NCBI RefSeq assembly: GCF_003994235.2
Contig: NZ_RYFG02000117.1
Location: forward strand, 1 to 64,000
Length of the DNA stretch: 64,000 bases
Source of the DNA: Candidatus Methylobacter oryzae
GTDB lineage: Bacteria > Pseudomonadota > Gammaproteobacteria > Methylococcales > Methylomonadaceae
Direction: 5' to 3'
Each line of letters starts with the position of its first letter. Positions within the stretch are counted from its first letter, which is position 1. Under the pieces are notes generated by a model that made no database searches, was not told the origin of the DNA, and saw only the letters and a program-made list of their open reading frames with translations. Both the position numbers and the translations under genes were made by a program. Positions 8,881 to 16,554 of the stretch are shown in pieces.

Positions 8881-9651
8881 TTAGTGATTCAAAACAAAAT
8901 CGATGGGTACGATGACTGTGCTCGAGACCGGCGTTTCGCCGCGTTTGGCCGGAATAAACTTCCATTTTTCGACCGCTTCAATCGCGGCTTCGTCAAGCAC
9001 TTCATGACCGCTGCTGCGTTGTACGGTGACTTCCTCGCTATCGCCTTCGGCGGAGACTTTTACCAGCAGCCGCACGGTGCCCTCCCAGCCTCGGCTGGAA
9101 GCAATGCCGGGATATTGGGGTTTAGGGTTGGAGCCGTAATTGGCGCTGAAATTTGCTTCGGTAAAGGGCACGGTTTCCGGTGCGGGCCTGCTCGGAAGGC
9201 TGGGAGCAGCTGGAGCCGGTACGGACTCGGCAAGCGACGGCGCCGGCAGCATCGGCTCGTCCACGGCTGACGGTTTCGGCAGTTCCGCTTGTTTGCGGAT
9301 AAGCGGCTTCTTTTTGACCGGTTTTTTATCGGGCTGTTTTTTCGCTTCTTCCTGTTTAGGTTGCGCGGGAGCCGGGGCCGGTGCTGCCGGCTGCCGGTGT
9401 GGCGCAGCAATCAGCGATACTTCCATTGCCATCGGTTGAGCCTTGGTGAAAGGGGCAGCCGGTTGCTTGATCCAGATAACTGCCGATAAATGCAGCAACA
9501 GGACTAAAGTCAACAATAAACTGCCGATTGAGTGCGGCTTCTCTTCGCCTGTTAAAGCGTCAAACAGTGAGCGTGCTTTAGGCGCAGCCGGTAGCGCGAC
9601 ATCGCTGAAGAACGTTAACGCGCCGTCTTTGTTGCTGTCGAATAAATACAT
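8881..9651 (-). CDS. tonB: TonB energy transducer
   Basis: Protein of 256 aa with a single N-proximal membrane helix (SIGSLLLTLVLLLHLSAVIW). A long Pro-, Lys- and Ala-rich periplasmic spacer follows (residues about 85-165). The C-terminal TonB domain includes PKPQYPGIASSRGWEGTVRL, SSGHEVLDEAAIEAVEKWKF and PAKRGE. TonB transmits the proton-motive force from ExbB-ExbD to outer-membrane receptors through their TonB box. It lies 7 nt after the coiled-coil protein upstream and 13 nt before exbB. The cytoplasmic extension before the helix (about 40 aa) is longer than in E. coli TonB. Confidence 0.95.
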   Translation of the reverse strand: MYLFDSNKDGALTFFSDVALPAAPKARSLFDALTGEEKPHSIGSLLLTLVLLLHLSAVIWIKQPAAPFTKAQPMAMEVSLIAAPHRQPAAPAPAPAQPKQEEAKKQPDKKPVKKKPLIRKQAELPKPSAVDEPMLPAPSLAESVPAPAAPSLPSRPAPETVPFTEANFSANYGSNPKPQYPGIASSRGWEGTVRLLVKVSAEGDSEEVTVQRSSGHEVLDEAAIEAVEKWKFIPAKRGETPVSSTVIVPIDFVLNH

Positions 9652-9658
9652 AAAGACG

Positions 9659-9925
9659 TTAAAGCGCGTGTTCGGGCAGACGGCTCAACAGGGCCGTCAA
9701 ACGGTCAAGTTTTTCGTCGACTTTAGCCACATAATCTTTAAGTTGCGTCAGTTCATCGTGAAGATCGCTGGCGTTTTCATGAATATGCTGAAAATGCACC
9801 TGGAAATATCGGGGCAGGGGAAATAAATCGATTAAATCGTCATCGATTTTGACAGTGTGCTTTTTAGCGGGTTTTGCAGGACTTCTTGTACTCTTGGTTT
9901 TTTGTACCAGTTTTAACGATTCCAT
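9659..9925 (-). CDS. Small coiled-coil protein upstream of tonB
   Basis: An 88-residue protein of unknown function. It has a basic, Pro/Ala/Lys-rich start followed by a predicted coiled coil (residues about 50-85, heptads in ASDLHDELTQLKDYVAKVDE and KLDRLTALLSRL). The start has an excellent ribosome site (GAGGAAGGAGAT-ATG) and the stop is 7 nt from the tonB start, so it is likely translated as the first gene of the tonB-exbB-exbD operon. No signal peptide or membrane helix is visible. It may be a cytoplasmic partner of the TonB complex, but this is only inferred from position. Confidence 0.75.
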   Translation of the reverse strand: MESLKLVQKTKSTRSPAKPAKKHTVKIDDDLIDLFPLPRYFQVHFQHIHENASDLHDELTQLKDYVAKVDEKLDRLTALLSRLPEHAL

Positions 9926-10555
9926 ATCTCCTTCCTCATTTTTTGCGTTCGTCTTTTTTAATAAAGCTGAGTTGAGCAGCTGGCCTGCTCAACGAAACTT
10001 ATGCCCTTTGGGTATAAAGCCGAATTAAGCGCCTTCAATCCGCGCCAGGATAATAAACAGGTTGTTTGTCTTAATCATCACGATCAGCTTAAAAAGTCCA
10101 TCCCTGGATAATCATCTACCGTACTTGATATAAAATAAGAAAGACAGAAGCCCGGATTAGCAATTGATTTCGGGGAAAACCAACGAATTCCAGGCTTCAT
10201 CTATAAGACGTTTCAGACGCAAAAAATCCTCACCTGAGAGATAAAAAATTTTAAATAACTGATGTTTTATCTATTCGCACCATAAATAAAGCGTAGTCGA
10301 TGGCTAGATGATGAATACTTGGCATTACAACGAATCTGGAAACATACAGCTTTGTTTTTTCGTGGATTTCGTGCTTTTCGTGGACAGTGCAACGTCAGTA
10401 GATAGTCAAACGAGAAAATCAGGCAAGGGGGGCGGAAGTTGGAGAAATAGCGCACGGAAAACAATCAAGTCCGTTAGCCGTAGGGCGCGCCGTGCGCGCC
10501 AATGACTAAATTGGGTTAGCAAAAGGCTTTTCGTGCCTCGTGGCCATTGCGCAGC
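9926..10555. other. Intergenic stretch with dispersed repeats
   Basis: No gene with a plausible ribosome site was seen between the small coiled-coil gene and the PepSY gene. A palindromic element is present at 9960-10020. Near 10350-10385 there is a sequence of the type TTCGTGGATTTCGTGCTTTT, a common dispersed intergenic repeat. Open frames at 10267-10505 overlap this repeat and look like chance frames. Confidence 0.5.
9960..10020 (-). repeat. KGI-type palindromic repeat, single unit
   Basis: On the minus strand this reads GCTTTATACCCAAAGGG, then CATAAGTTTCGTTGAGCAG, then a second small palindrome closing with CTGCTCAACTCAGC. The same two-hairpin unit recurs in tandem at 39232-39336 and inside a coding region at 45326-45438. 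The unit is about 53-54 nt. This copy is intergenic, upstream of the small coiled-coil gene and tonB. Confidence 0.85.
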
Positions 10556-11212
10556 CTATAGCGAGTTCAATACGACAGATACCGCCAGTCCCAACGAAGT
10601 CAGCCCCAATCCGGCCATGGTCAAACGCGAACCGTGCAGCTTGGTCCATAATAAAAGGCCGGTCAGCGAAAGAAACGCCAAGCCGCCGGCCAACGTATCG
10701 GCCAGCAGCACCCAGGCTGTTCCCATGCCGACGCCTTTATGCAGCCGGGTGATGAAGGCGAATACGTTGGCATCCTGGCGTTTGACCGAAACAAAAGTAT
10801 TGCCCACCCAATATTCGGCGTTAACCGATTGTTGCGGGCTGTGAAAATCCACCCGCCATTGGCCCGGCTGCTGGATGGCTTGGCCGAACCAAGTCACGGT
10901 TTTTGGGGGTTCGGTGGAAATTTTAGCGGCTTCCCGGCCGATGTTTAGTTGCGCCTGCACCCAGCTTGCCAGGGCTTTGGCATCGGCTGGACGCGGCGTA
11001 GGCAAAGCCAACTCAATTTGCGACTGTTCCATTTTTACTGCCGGAATTTTCATTATCATCCGGTGGTTCAGCAAAATTCCGCTAATGCCGAATAACAGCC
11101 CCAACGCGGCTCCCCACAGTCCGACCCAGGCATGGGTACGGCGCAGCCATTTGAGCCAGTGGATACGTTTAGGTTGCCGGATTGACAATTCCGGGCTTTG
11201 TGCATTCGTCAT
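10556..11212 (-). CDS. PepSY-associated membrane protein
   Basis: Inner-membrane protein of 218 aa. The N-terminal helix is WLRRTHAWVGLWGAALGLLFGISGILLNHR. A periplasmic PepSY-like part follows (PADAKALASWVQAQ, WRVDFHSPQQSVNAEYWVG), and the end has two helices (VLLADTLAGGLAFLSLTGLLLW and MAGLGLTSLGLAVSVVL). PepSY membrane proteins are common in siderophore loci and some act as ferric-siderophore reductases. The conserved His in the first helix, RxxHAWVG, and HKGVGMG later could bind haem. The start is ATG 11212, preceded by AAGGAG; an upstream GTG lacks a ribosome site. It follows the PiuC-type gene by 20 nt. The family is likely; the reductase role is inferred. Confidence 0.82.
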   Translation of the reverse strand: MTNAQSPELSIRQPKRIHWLKWLRRTHAWVGLWGAALGLLFGISGILLNHRMIMKIPAVKMEQSQIELALPTPRPADAKALASWVQAQLNIGREAAKISTEPPKTVTWFGQAIQQPGQWRVDFHSPQQSVNAEYWVGNTFVSVKRQDANVFAFITRLHKGVGMGTAWVLLADTLAGGLAFLSLTGLLLWTKLHGSRLTMAGLGLTSLGLAVSVVLNSL

Positions 11213-11232
11213 TACGATGATCTCCTTTATTG

Positions 11233-11904
11233 TTAAATGTCTGCCCACATGCGCAACAGGTTATGGTAAGTCGCGACCAGCGGGGTAATTTCCGGGCTTT
11301 CGGGCGCGCGGGCGCGTAAACTTTGGATGCCGGCGTCCAGTTGAAACAGCAAGCTACGCTGGGCGACGTCGCGAATCATGCTTTGTACCCAGAACACCGC
11401 GACATCGCGGTGGCCGGCGGTAACGGGCTCCACCCGATGCAGGCTGCTCGACGGATAAAGCACCAGGCTCCCGGCAGGCAGCTTGATTTGTTGTACGCCG
11501 TAAGTGTCTTCGATGATCAATTCCCCGCCGTCATATTCTTCCGGTTCCGACAAAAACAGCGTTCCCGATACGTCGGTGCGAAAGGTCGTCGCACCGACGC
11601 GAATCGCATTGTCGACATGGATGCCGAAATCCATGCCCGGCACATAGCGGTTAAACAAGGGAGGGCAGACTACTTTCGGCAACGCGGCGGAAACGAATAG
11701 CGGATTGCAGTGTAAGGCATCATGAACGATGTCGGTCAGCACTTGCGTTTCCTCTGCATTGGCGGGCAACTGTAGATTGTTTTTGACTTTCGCAGCCAGC
11801 TCGCCCGCGGTAACCCGGCCGTCCACGAAGCGTGCTTTTGCGAATAAGTCACGCACACCGGCGAGCTCTTCCCGGGTTAATATATTTTCAATGGCAAGTA
11901 GCAT
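11233..11904 (-). CDS. piuC: PiuC/YbiX-type Fe(II)/2-oxoglutarate dioxygenase
   Basis: PKHD-type hydroxylase of 223 aa, the usual family length. The Fe(II) facial triad can be seen as HVD in FGIHVDNAIR and the distal His in SSSLHRVEPVTAGHR, where the following Arg is the 2-oxoglutarate ligand. FNRYVPGMDFG and EYDGGELIIEDTYG are typical family blocks. In Pseudomonas (piuA-piuC) and E. coli (fiu-ybiX) this gene is a neighbour of a catecholate-siderophore receptor, as here with the receptor at 12260. The physiological substrate is not established. The start follows AGAGGCTGAAC-ATG. It is presumably in one operon with the PepSY gene. Confidence 0.9.
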   Translation of the reverse strand: MLLAIENILTREELAGVRDLFAKARFVDGRVTAGELAAKVKNNLQLPANAEETQVLTDIVHDALHCNPLFVSAALPKVVCPPLFNRYVPGMDFGIHVDNAIRVGATTFRTDVSGTLFLSEPEEYDGGELIIEDTYGVQQIKLPAGSLVLYPSSSLHRVEPVTAGHRDVAVFWVQSMIRDVAQRSLLFQLDAGIQSLRARAPESPEITPLVATYHNLLRMWADI

Positions 11905-12008
11905 GTTCAGCCTCTATCGATGATGTAATTGCAATAACTACTCAGCAGTCAAAAATAGAACCGGATGACGCTGAGGCGTATTTATAAGTTGTCGGAAATA
12001 TGACCGCC

Positions 12009-12246
12009 AGACCTTCCAGGTTTTTACTGGAGCCGCTCCCGGCGGCTCCAGCACTTCTGACCGCGATGGCTGGAGGCAATGCCGAGAACTGCCGGGAGCC
12101 GTCTCGGCCGCCATCCGTGGCAGTCGGCCGCATCGGTTCCCGACCGATTGCGACACTTCTGACCGCCATGGATGGCGGAAATGCCGAGAACTGCCGGGAG
12201 CCGTCTCGGCCGCCATCCCTGGCAGTCGTAAAACCTGGAAGGCCTT
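12009..12246. repeat. Palindromic TIR element, long form (238 bp)
   Basis: The left end AGACCTTCCAGGTTTTT is matched by the right end AAAACCTGGAAGGCCTT, inverted with one mismatch. Inside is a hairpin GGAGCCGC-TCCC-GGCGGCTCC and two direct copies of a roughly 75-nt module (starting 12053 and 12155, period 102). That module contains the GATGGCGG...CCGCCATC stem. It sits 14 nt past the stop of the receptor gene. Shorter versions are at 33776-33860 and 29658-29691. No transposase is encoded. Confidence 0.85.
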
Positions 12247-12259
12247 ATTTGTATTGAAT

Positions 12260-14401
12260 TTAATATTTCACCCGTAAGGTCAGCTGTCCTGAAAGCGGCA
12301 CTCCGGGCAAGGCCGTATTGGTTTGCCCTGATTCGTAATAGACCTTGTCCAGCAGGTTGAACGCATTGGCCTGGATATCGAAGTGCTTATGGTGATAAGC
12401 CACTGTCGCGTCGAGGCGGGCGTAACCGGGTAGCGTCACTTCATTAACCGCGTCGGTGAATCGCGAGCCGGACATGAATACCCCGCCGCCGACTTCCCAT
12501 TCCGGCGTGATGTTGTAGCTGGTCCAGACGACGCCGCTGTTTTCAGGAACGTTCACCGAGTTTTTGCCTTGGAGCGATTTCGATAGCCCGCTTACCGTGC
12601 CTGTTGCAAAGGTCGTCGATTTGGTGACTTCGGCGTCGAGGTAAGCATAGGTTGCCGAAAGGTTCCAGTTGGGCAATAGTTCTCCGGCTAAGCCCAATTC
12701 AAAGCCGTCGGTTCTTTGTTCGCCGGACAGGATATTGCGGGTCGGATCGGTAGGATCGGTGGTTCGCGCATTGGTTTTTTCCAGACGGAATAACGCACCT
12801 GTCGCACTGAGCCGTCCGTCAAAAAGATCGATTTTCGCGCCGACTTCCAGATTTTGGTTCTGCTCCGGTTTCAGGTTGGCGGTATTGGTGGCGAGCGTAA
12901 AAGTTTCCGCGGAAGGGTTGAATGAGGTGCCGTAGCTGAAATAATAGGACTGCCAGTTTTTCGGTTGCCAAACCAGTCCCGCCCGCGGATTCCATTGGTG
13001 ATCGGTGCGCTCGAAATCGTTGGTGTTAAGAAGAAAGTCATCCTGTTTTGCCTGGAAGACATCGTAACGTCCGCCGGCAAGCAGTTTCCATTGCGGCGTA
13101 ATCTCAAACTGGTCGAGCACGTAACCGGCCACGGTATTGGTTTTTGTATTCCTGTTCGTCGTCAATACGCCCGAAAAATCATTGGCGCGTCCCAAGCCCA
13201 CGGTTGGCGTTCCTACCGGGTTGTAAACGGAAACCCGGGTGACGCCGGTCGAGTCTTTGGATTTGAAAGTATAATCTTCCCAGCCGACTTCCGCGCCGAA
13301 TAGCAAGGTGTTATTAAAGCCGAATAGCGGTTTCTTGAAGGTGAAATCGGTCTGGTTGTAATAATTTTCTTGCGGACTTGCGCGTAGCGCCTGGGTTCGC
13401 GCTATCGTTGCCGCGGCTCCGGTACCGGTGGCGCCTCCGGAAAACAACAATGTGCGGTAGTTGCGGTCGTAATTGCCGTACCGGGAGGTGTTGCGCACTG
13501 AAAATTCCGAGTTAAAGCGATGGTTGAAAATCGCGGTCGCGACCGAGGTATCGTAAGTTTGCAGGAGGTCGTCCTTGAAACCGTAGAATTGATTGACGGG
13601 CACATTGGCGGGTTTTCCGCCGATCATCGGCACGCCGTAGTCGAATACGCTGTCTTCTTCCTGGTGCAACAGCATCAGGGTCAGGTCGGTATCCTTGGTA
13701 ATGTCGAATTTTATCGACGGCGCGACGCCCCATCGGTTGGTGTAATTGTAATCGCGGAACGAGTCGGCATCCTGGTATAGCGCATTGAGCCGCACGGCTA
13801 TGTTGTCGGTCAATTTTGTTCCGGCATCCAATGTGGTGCGTTTGAAGTCGTAGTTGCCGTAAGTGAAATCGGCGTTGGCGAATGATTTGCCCATGATCGG
13901 CTTTTTCGCAACCGGATTGATCACGCCACCGGTCGAGCCACGCCCGAACAGGACCGACGACGCGCCTTTCAATACTTCGACGCGGTCCAGGAAAAACGTG
14001 TCGCGAGCGTACTGGCCGTTTTCTTTGACGCCGTCGAGATAGGTGTCGGAGTTGGCGGCAAACCCGCGCAACGTAATCGAATCGCCGGTGCGTCCGCCTT
14101 CGCCGGCGGCAATGGTCAGCCCGCTGACGTTCTTCAGCGCATCGCGCAAATTGAATGCGTTTTGCGATTTGACCAGTTCTTCCTTGACGACGCTGACCGA
14201 TTGCGGAATGTCGCGGAGCTCGGCCTCGAACTTAAGCCCGGTGCTGGACGTATCCGCTTTGTAGGCGGGTTCTTTTTCGGCAGCGGCTTTCACTTTAACT
14301 TCAGGAAGAACCGATTTGCCGATCTCGGCGCCTTCGGTATGCGATGCGTTTAATAATGCCGCGATAGCCAACATCAACGGCCGGTTTTTGTGATTTTTCA
14401 T
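12260..14401 (-). CDS. TonB-dependent siderophore receptor, Fiu/PiuA-like
   Basis: Outer-membrane receptor of 713 aa. Residues 1-25 are a signal peptide (LMLAIAALLNASHTEGAE). The plug domain contains LRDIPQSVSVV, LRDALKNVSGLTIAAGEGG, SITLRGFAANSDTYLDGV and VEVLKGASSVLFGRGSTGGV. The 22-strand barrel ends in an aromatic residue-rich strand (SGQLTLRVKY). The plug sequence is that of the catecholate group (Fiu, PiuA), and the PiuC-type dioxygenase downstream supports this. There is no N-terminal STN signalling domain, so it is unlikely to be the receptor that talks to FecR. The 5-prime leader, signal peptide and 3-prime palindrome are shared with the haem-type receptor at 33895, although the bodies are unrelated. 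The exact ligand is unknown. Confidence 0.93.
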   Translation of the reverse strand: MKNHKNRPLMLAIAALLNASHTEGAEIGKSVLPEVKVKAAAEKEPAYKADTSSTGLKFEAELRDIPQSVSVVKEELVKSQNAFNLRDALKNVSGLTIAAGEGGRTGDSITLRGFAANSDTYLDGVKENGQYARDTFFLDRVEVLKGASSVLFGRGSTGGVINPVAKKPIMGKSFANADFTYGNYDFKRTTLDAGTKLTDNIAVRLNALYQDADSFRDYNYTNRWGVAPSIKFDITKDTDLTLMLLHQEEDSVFDYGVPMIGGKPANVPVNQFYGFKDDLLQTYDTSVATAIFNHRFNSEFSVRNTSRYGNYDRNYRTLLFSGGATGTGAAATIARTQALRASPQENYYNQTDFTFKKPLFGFNNTLLFGAEVGWEDYTFKSKDSTGVTRVSVYNPVGTPTVGLGRANDFSGVLTTNRNTKTNTVAGYVLDQFEITPQWKLLAGGRYDVFQAKQDDFLLNTNDFERTDHQWNPRAGLVWQPKNWQSYYFSYGTSFNPSAETFTLATNTANLKPEQNQNLEVGAKIDLFDGRLSATGALFRLEKTNARTTDPTDPTRNILSGEQRTDGFELGLAGELLPNWNLSATYAYLDAEVTKSTTFATGTVSGLSKSLQGKNSVNVPENSGVVWTSYNITPEWEVGGGVFMSGSRFTDAVNEVTLPGYARLDATVAYHHKHFDIQANAFNLLDKVYYESGQTNTALPGVPLSGQLTLRVKY

Positions 14402-14434
14402 AAATATCTCGCTTATTGTGTATATAGCTTGTTA

Positions 14435-14470
14435 TTGGCTGGCTGGTCACACAAACGGCGATGGCTGGCT
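14435..14470 (-). promoter_or_regulatory. GGCTGGCT leader element, copy A
   Basis: On the plus strand TTGGCTGGCT (14435-14444) and GATGGCTGGCT (14460-14470) are direct repeats 15 nt apart. In the minus-strand transcript this is an AGCCAGCC pair 34 nt upstream of the receptor start. It is identical at 32 of 36 positions to the element upstream of the receptor at 33895. The function is unknown; a regulatory RNA or protein site is possible. Confidence 0.6.
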
Positions 14471-14560
14471 ATTTTTATGGGGTTGGAATTAATCTAATCT
14501 GACGCTTCAAACGGCATGCTGGACGCCTTCGCTGTCCGCGTTATGTCCCATGTTTTTCCT

Positions 14561-14830
14561 TTATCCGTTGAGTTCATGAGGTTGAATAAAATCGTTAAGT
14601 TGATTTTGCATTTTTTCTGAATGCCTTGAGCTGTTGATATGACAGCTAAGCCATGATTTTGAATATTTGTCGTACTTTTCCTTTTTACTTTTGACCACAT
14701 TAAAGTTTGTAAGTAAGCGGTAATACCGGGAAATAAGCAGGGCAATACACGGGTTTTGCAGAGATTCATATTGAGTTTTTAAATATTCAATCGCCATCAA
14801 TAAAACTTCTTGCTGATCTTTTTCAGACAT
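14561..14830 (-). CDS. Small hypothetical protein in receptor operon
   Basis: An 89-residue hydrophilic protein without a recognised domain, signal peptide or membrane helix. It has a clear ribosome site (CAGGAGAAACAT-ATG), which makes it likely to be real. It starts 22 nt after the stop of the 54-codon gene upstream and lies between the Fur-box promoter at 15048-15076 and the catecholate receptor. It contains a mixed helical region (LLMAIEYLKTQYESLQN) and a basic centre (VVKSKKEKYDKYSKSW). The function cannot be assigned; iron-dependent expression is inferred from the operator. Confidence 0.65.
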   Translation of the reverse strand: MSEKDQQEVLLMAIEYLKTQYESLQNPCIALLISRYYRLLTNFNVVKSKKEKYDKYSKSWLSCHINSSRHSEKMQNQLNDFIQPHELNG

Positions 14831-14852
14831 ATGTTTCTCCTGATGTTCAGAG

Positions 14853-15017
14853 TTATTCTTTTTTTGTTAATTTCACTGCGGCTAGAAATAATTTCCAGAC
14901 CGTTTTTTTCGAATCAATATCCAGACACTTGAAATCCACAGCATGAATGCATTCACTTTCAATGAGCGATGCTAAGGCATTTACTGAGATTGCTATGTTT
15001 ACCCAATTGTTTTCCAT
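14853..15017 (-). CDS. 54-residue ORF behind Fur-box promoter
   Basis: A 54-codon open frame runs from ATG 15017 to TAA 14853. It begins MENNWVNIAISVNALASL and includes two Cys (ECIHAVDFKC) and a basic C-terminus (VKLTKKE). It lies about 24 nt downstream of the transcription start predicted from the -35/-10 pair at 15048-15076, and the next small gene starts 22 nt after its stop. The ribosome site is weak, so translation is not certain. No family was recognised. It is probably the first gene of an iron-repressed transcript leading to the receptor at 12260. Confidence 0.55.
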   Translation of the reverse strand: MENNWVNIAISVNALASLIESECIHAVDFKCLDIDSKKTVWKLFLAAVKLTKKE

Positions 15018-15047
15018 AATGAAACAAGTCAAGTTACTTTGATGTAG

Positions 15048-15076
15048 ATGATAATGATTATCATTTGTCAGGTCAA
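15048..15076 (-). promoter_or_regulatory. Fur-box promoter
   Basis: On the minus strand a -35 TTGACC (15076-15071) and -10 TATCAT (15053-15048) are separated by 17 nt. The spacer and -10 are covered by GATAATGATTATCATT (plus strand 15050-15065), a near-consensus Fur operator. Repression by Fe-Fur would block the promoter. The same arrangement, including the flanking CAACAGTTGTTGTT stretch, occurs upstream of hemP at 39177-39205. Confidence 0.88.
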
Positions 15077-15366
15077 CAGTTGTTGTTCGTTTTTGTTAAC
15101 TTAGCAAAGAGATGTAAAGGAATGCGCTTAAATAGACGCCCCGGCGTTAATTAAACGGCATACTTCGCTGATGATCGGGCTATGGCACTGCCTTAAATTT
15201 AGGTATGAGTTTTGTTGCAAGAGGTCAACCATGCTTCGGGCTACAAAACCGTACTCCTGCTTGTTGCTAACGCAATGGCGAGATGTATTGACTCAAAAGT
15301 TTAGTTGCCGCAGACTTTGGGCCTAGTTCGGTTGTCATTATTAAAAAAGACACATAAGGGGGTAGT

Positions 15367-16554
15367 ATGCGCGATTTGTTTTTACTGACGCTCGGTGCAG
15401 CCGTGTTCGGTTGCAGCCAGGCAGTCTACAGCCAGCAATCCAACCCGAGTCCCGTTCCGGTTCCGGTATCCAGTACTAGCGGTGGCGGCAACCTGCTGGG
15501 TCTTCCACCGCTTTCCGTGCCGGTCGACAATCCGCAAACGCCGGCCAAAATCGCGTTGGGCGACAAGTTGTTTCACGACAAACGTTTTTCTGTCGACGGC
15601 ACTATCAGTTGCGCCACGTGCCATGATGCGAGTAAGGGTTTTACCGATAATTTGCCGGTATCCGCCGGCCATCACGGTCTGACCGGTACCCGAAACGCAC
15701 CGACCGTAATCAACGCGGCTTTTTTCAAATCGCAATTCTGGGACGGCCGCGAGCCGGATCTGGAACGCCAGTCCAAACAGCCCTTCGTTAATCCGGTCGA
15801 AGCCGGTTTGCCCAATCATCAGCCGATACTGGATATCGTCCGCGAAGATCCCGACTACAAAGCGGCATTTACCGAGGTGTTCAAAGTCGGAGGGCCGCAA
15901 CTGACCATGGATCATGTCGCCAAGGCCATCGCCAGTTTCGAGCGCAGCATTGTTGCCGGTAATTCGGCATTCGACCGTTATTACTTCACAGGCGACAAGA
16001 CGGCCCTGACCGAACAGCAGCAGCGCGGTTTTCAATTATTCCTTGGGCAGGGGCGCTGTGTTTCTTGTCATACCATTGAGCAGGATCATGCCTTATTCAC
16101 CGATAACCGCTTTCATAATATCGGTATCGGCATTAACGCCGTTCAGCAAGATCTGCCCCGGCTGACGCAGGCGTTTTTCGAAGCCAAAATACGGGGGGGC
16201 GATGTCGATAAGATCGTATTGACCGATAAGAAATCCTCCGAATTGGGGCGCTTTGCCATTAATGACAGTTTTAACGATATTGGGGCCTTCAAAACCCCAA
16301 CCCTGCGCAATATTGCCTTGACCGCGCCTTACATGCACGACGGCAGCCTGAAGACCTTGAAAGAGGTGGTGAATCATTACAACAACGGCGGCGTCACGCC
16401 GGCCGATGCCCAGGCGACCGCTTTTCTTAGCGGCGGCATCAGGCCTTTGAATTTGACCGATGTCCAAATTGACGAGCTGGTGGCGTTTTTGGAAGCGCTG
16501 ACCAGTGACCAATATGCCAAAAACGGCGCGAAAACAGGAGGCAGTCATGAATAA
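15367..16554 (+). CDS. Dihaem cytochrome c peroxidase, MauG family
   Basis: Periplasmic dihaem protein of 395 aa. The N-terminus is a signal peptide (LFLLTLGAAVFGCSQAVYSQ); the Cys could also indicate a lipoprotein. Two haem c sites are present: CATCH at 82-86 and CVSCH at 231-235. Family blocks ALGDKLFHDKRFS, GTRNAPTVINAAFF, FWDGRE and FKTPTLRNIALTAPYMHDGS are clear. Such enzymes reduce hydrogen peroxide or, in MauG-type members, oxidise protein or small-molecule substrates. The start has AAGGGGG before it. The gene overlaps the following phosphoesterase gene by 8 nt and begins an operon of redox and iron-related proteins. Whether it is a classical peroxidase or a MauG-type oxidase cannot be decided from sequence alone. 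Confidence 0.92.
   Translation: MRDLFLLTLGAAVFGCSQAVYSQQSNPSPVPVPVSSTSGGGNLLGLPPLSVPVDNPQTPAKIALGDKLFHDKRFSVDGTISCATCHDASKGFTDNLPVSAGHHGLTGTRNAPTVINAAFFKSQFWDGREPDLERQSKQPFVNPVEAGLPNHQPILDIVREDPDYKAAFTEVFKVGGPQLTMDHVAKAIASFERSIVAGNSAFDRYYFTGDKTALTEQQQRGFQLFLGQGRCVSCHTIEQDHALFTDNRFHNIGIGINAVQQDLPRLTQAFFEAKIRGGDVDKIVLTDKKSSELGRFAINDSFNDIGAFKTPTLRNIALTAPYMHDGSLKTLKEVVNHYNNGGVTPADAQATAFLSGGIRPLNLTDVQIDELVAFLEALTSDQYAKNGAKTGGSHE

Noticed and set aside
10267-10505. Open frames on both strands
   Set aside because: They coincide with a dispersed TTCGTGG-type intergenic repeat; no ribosome sites.
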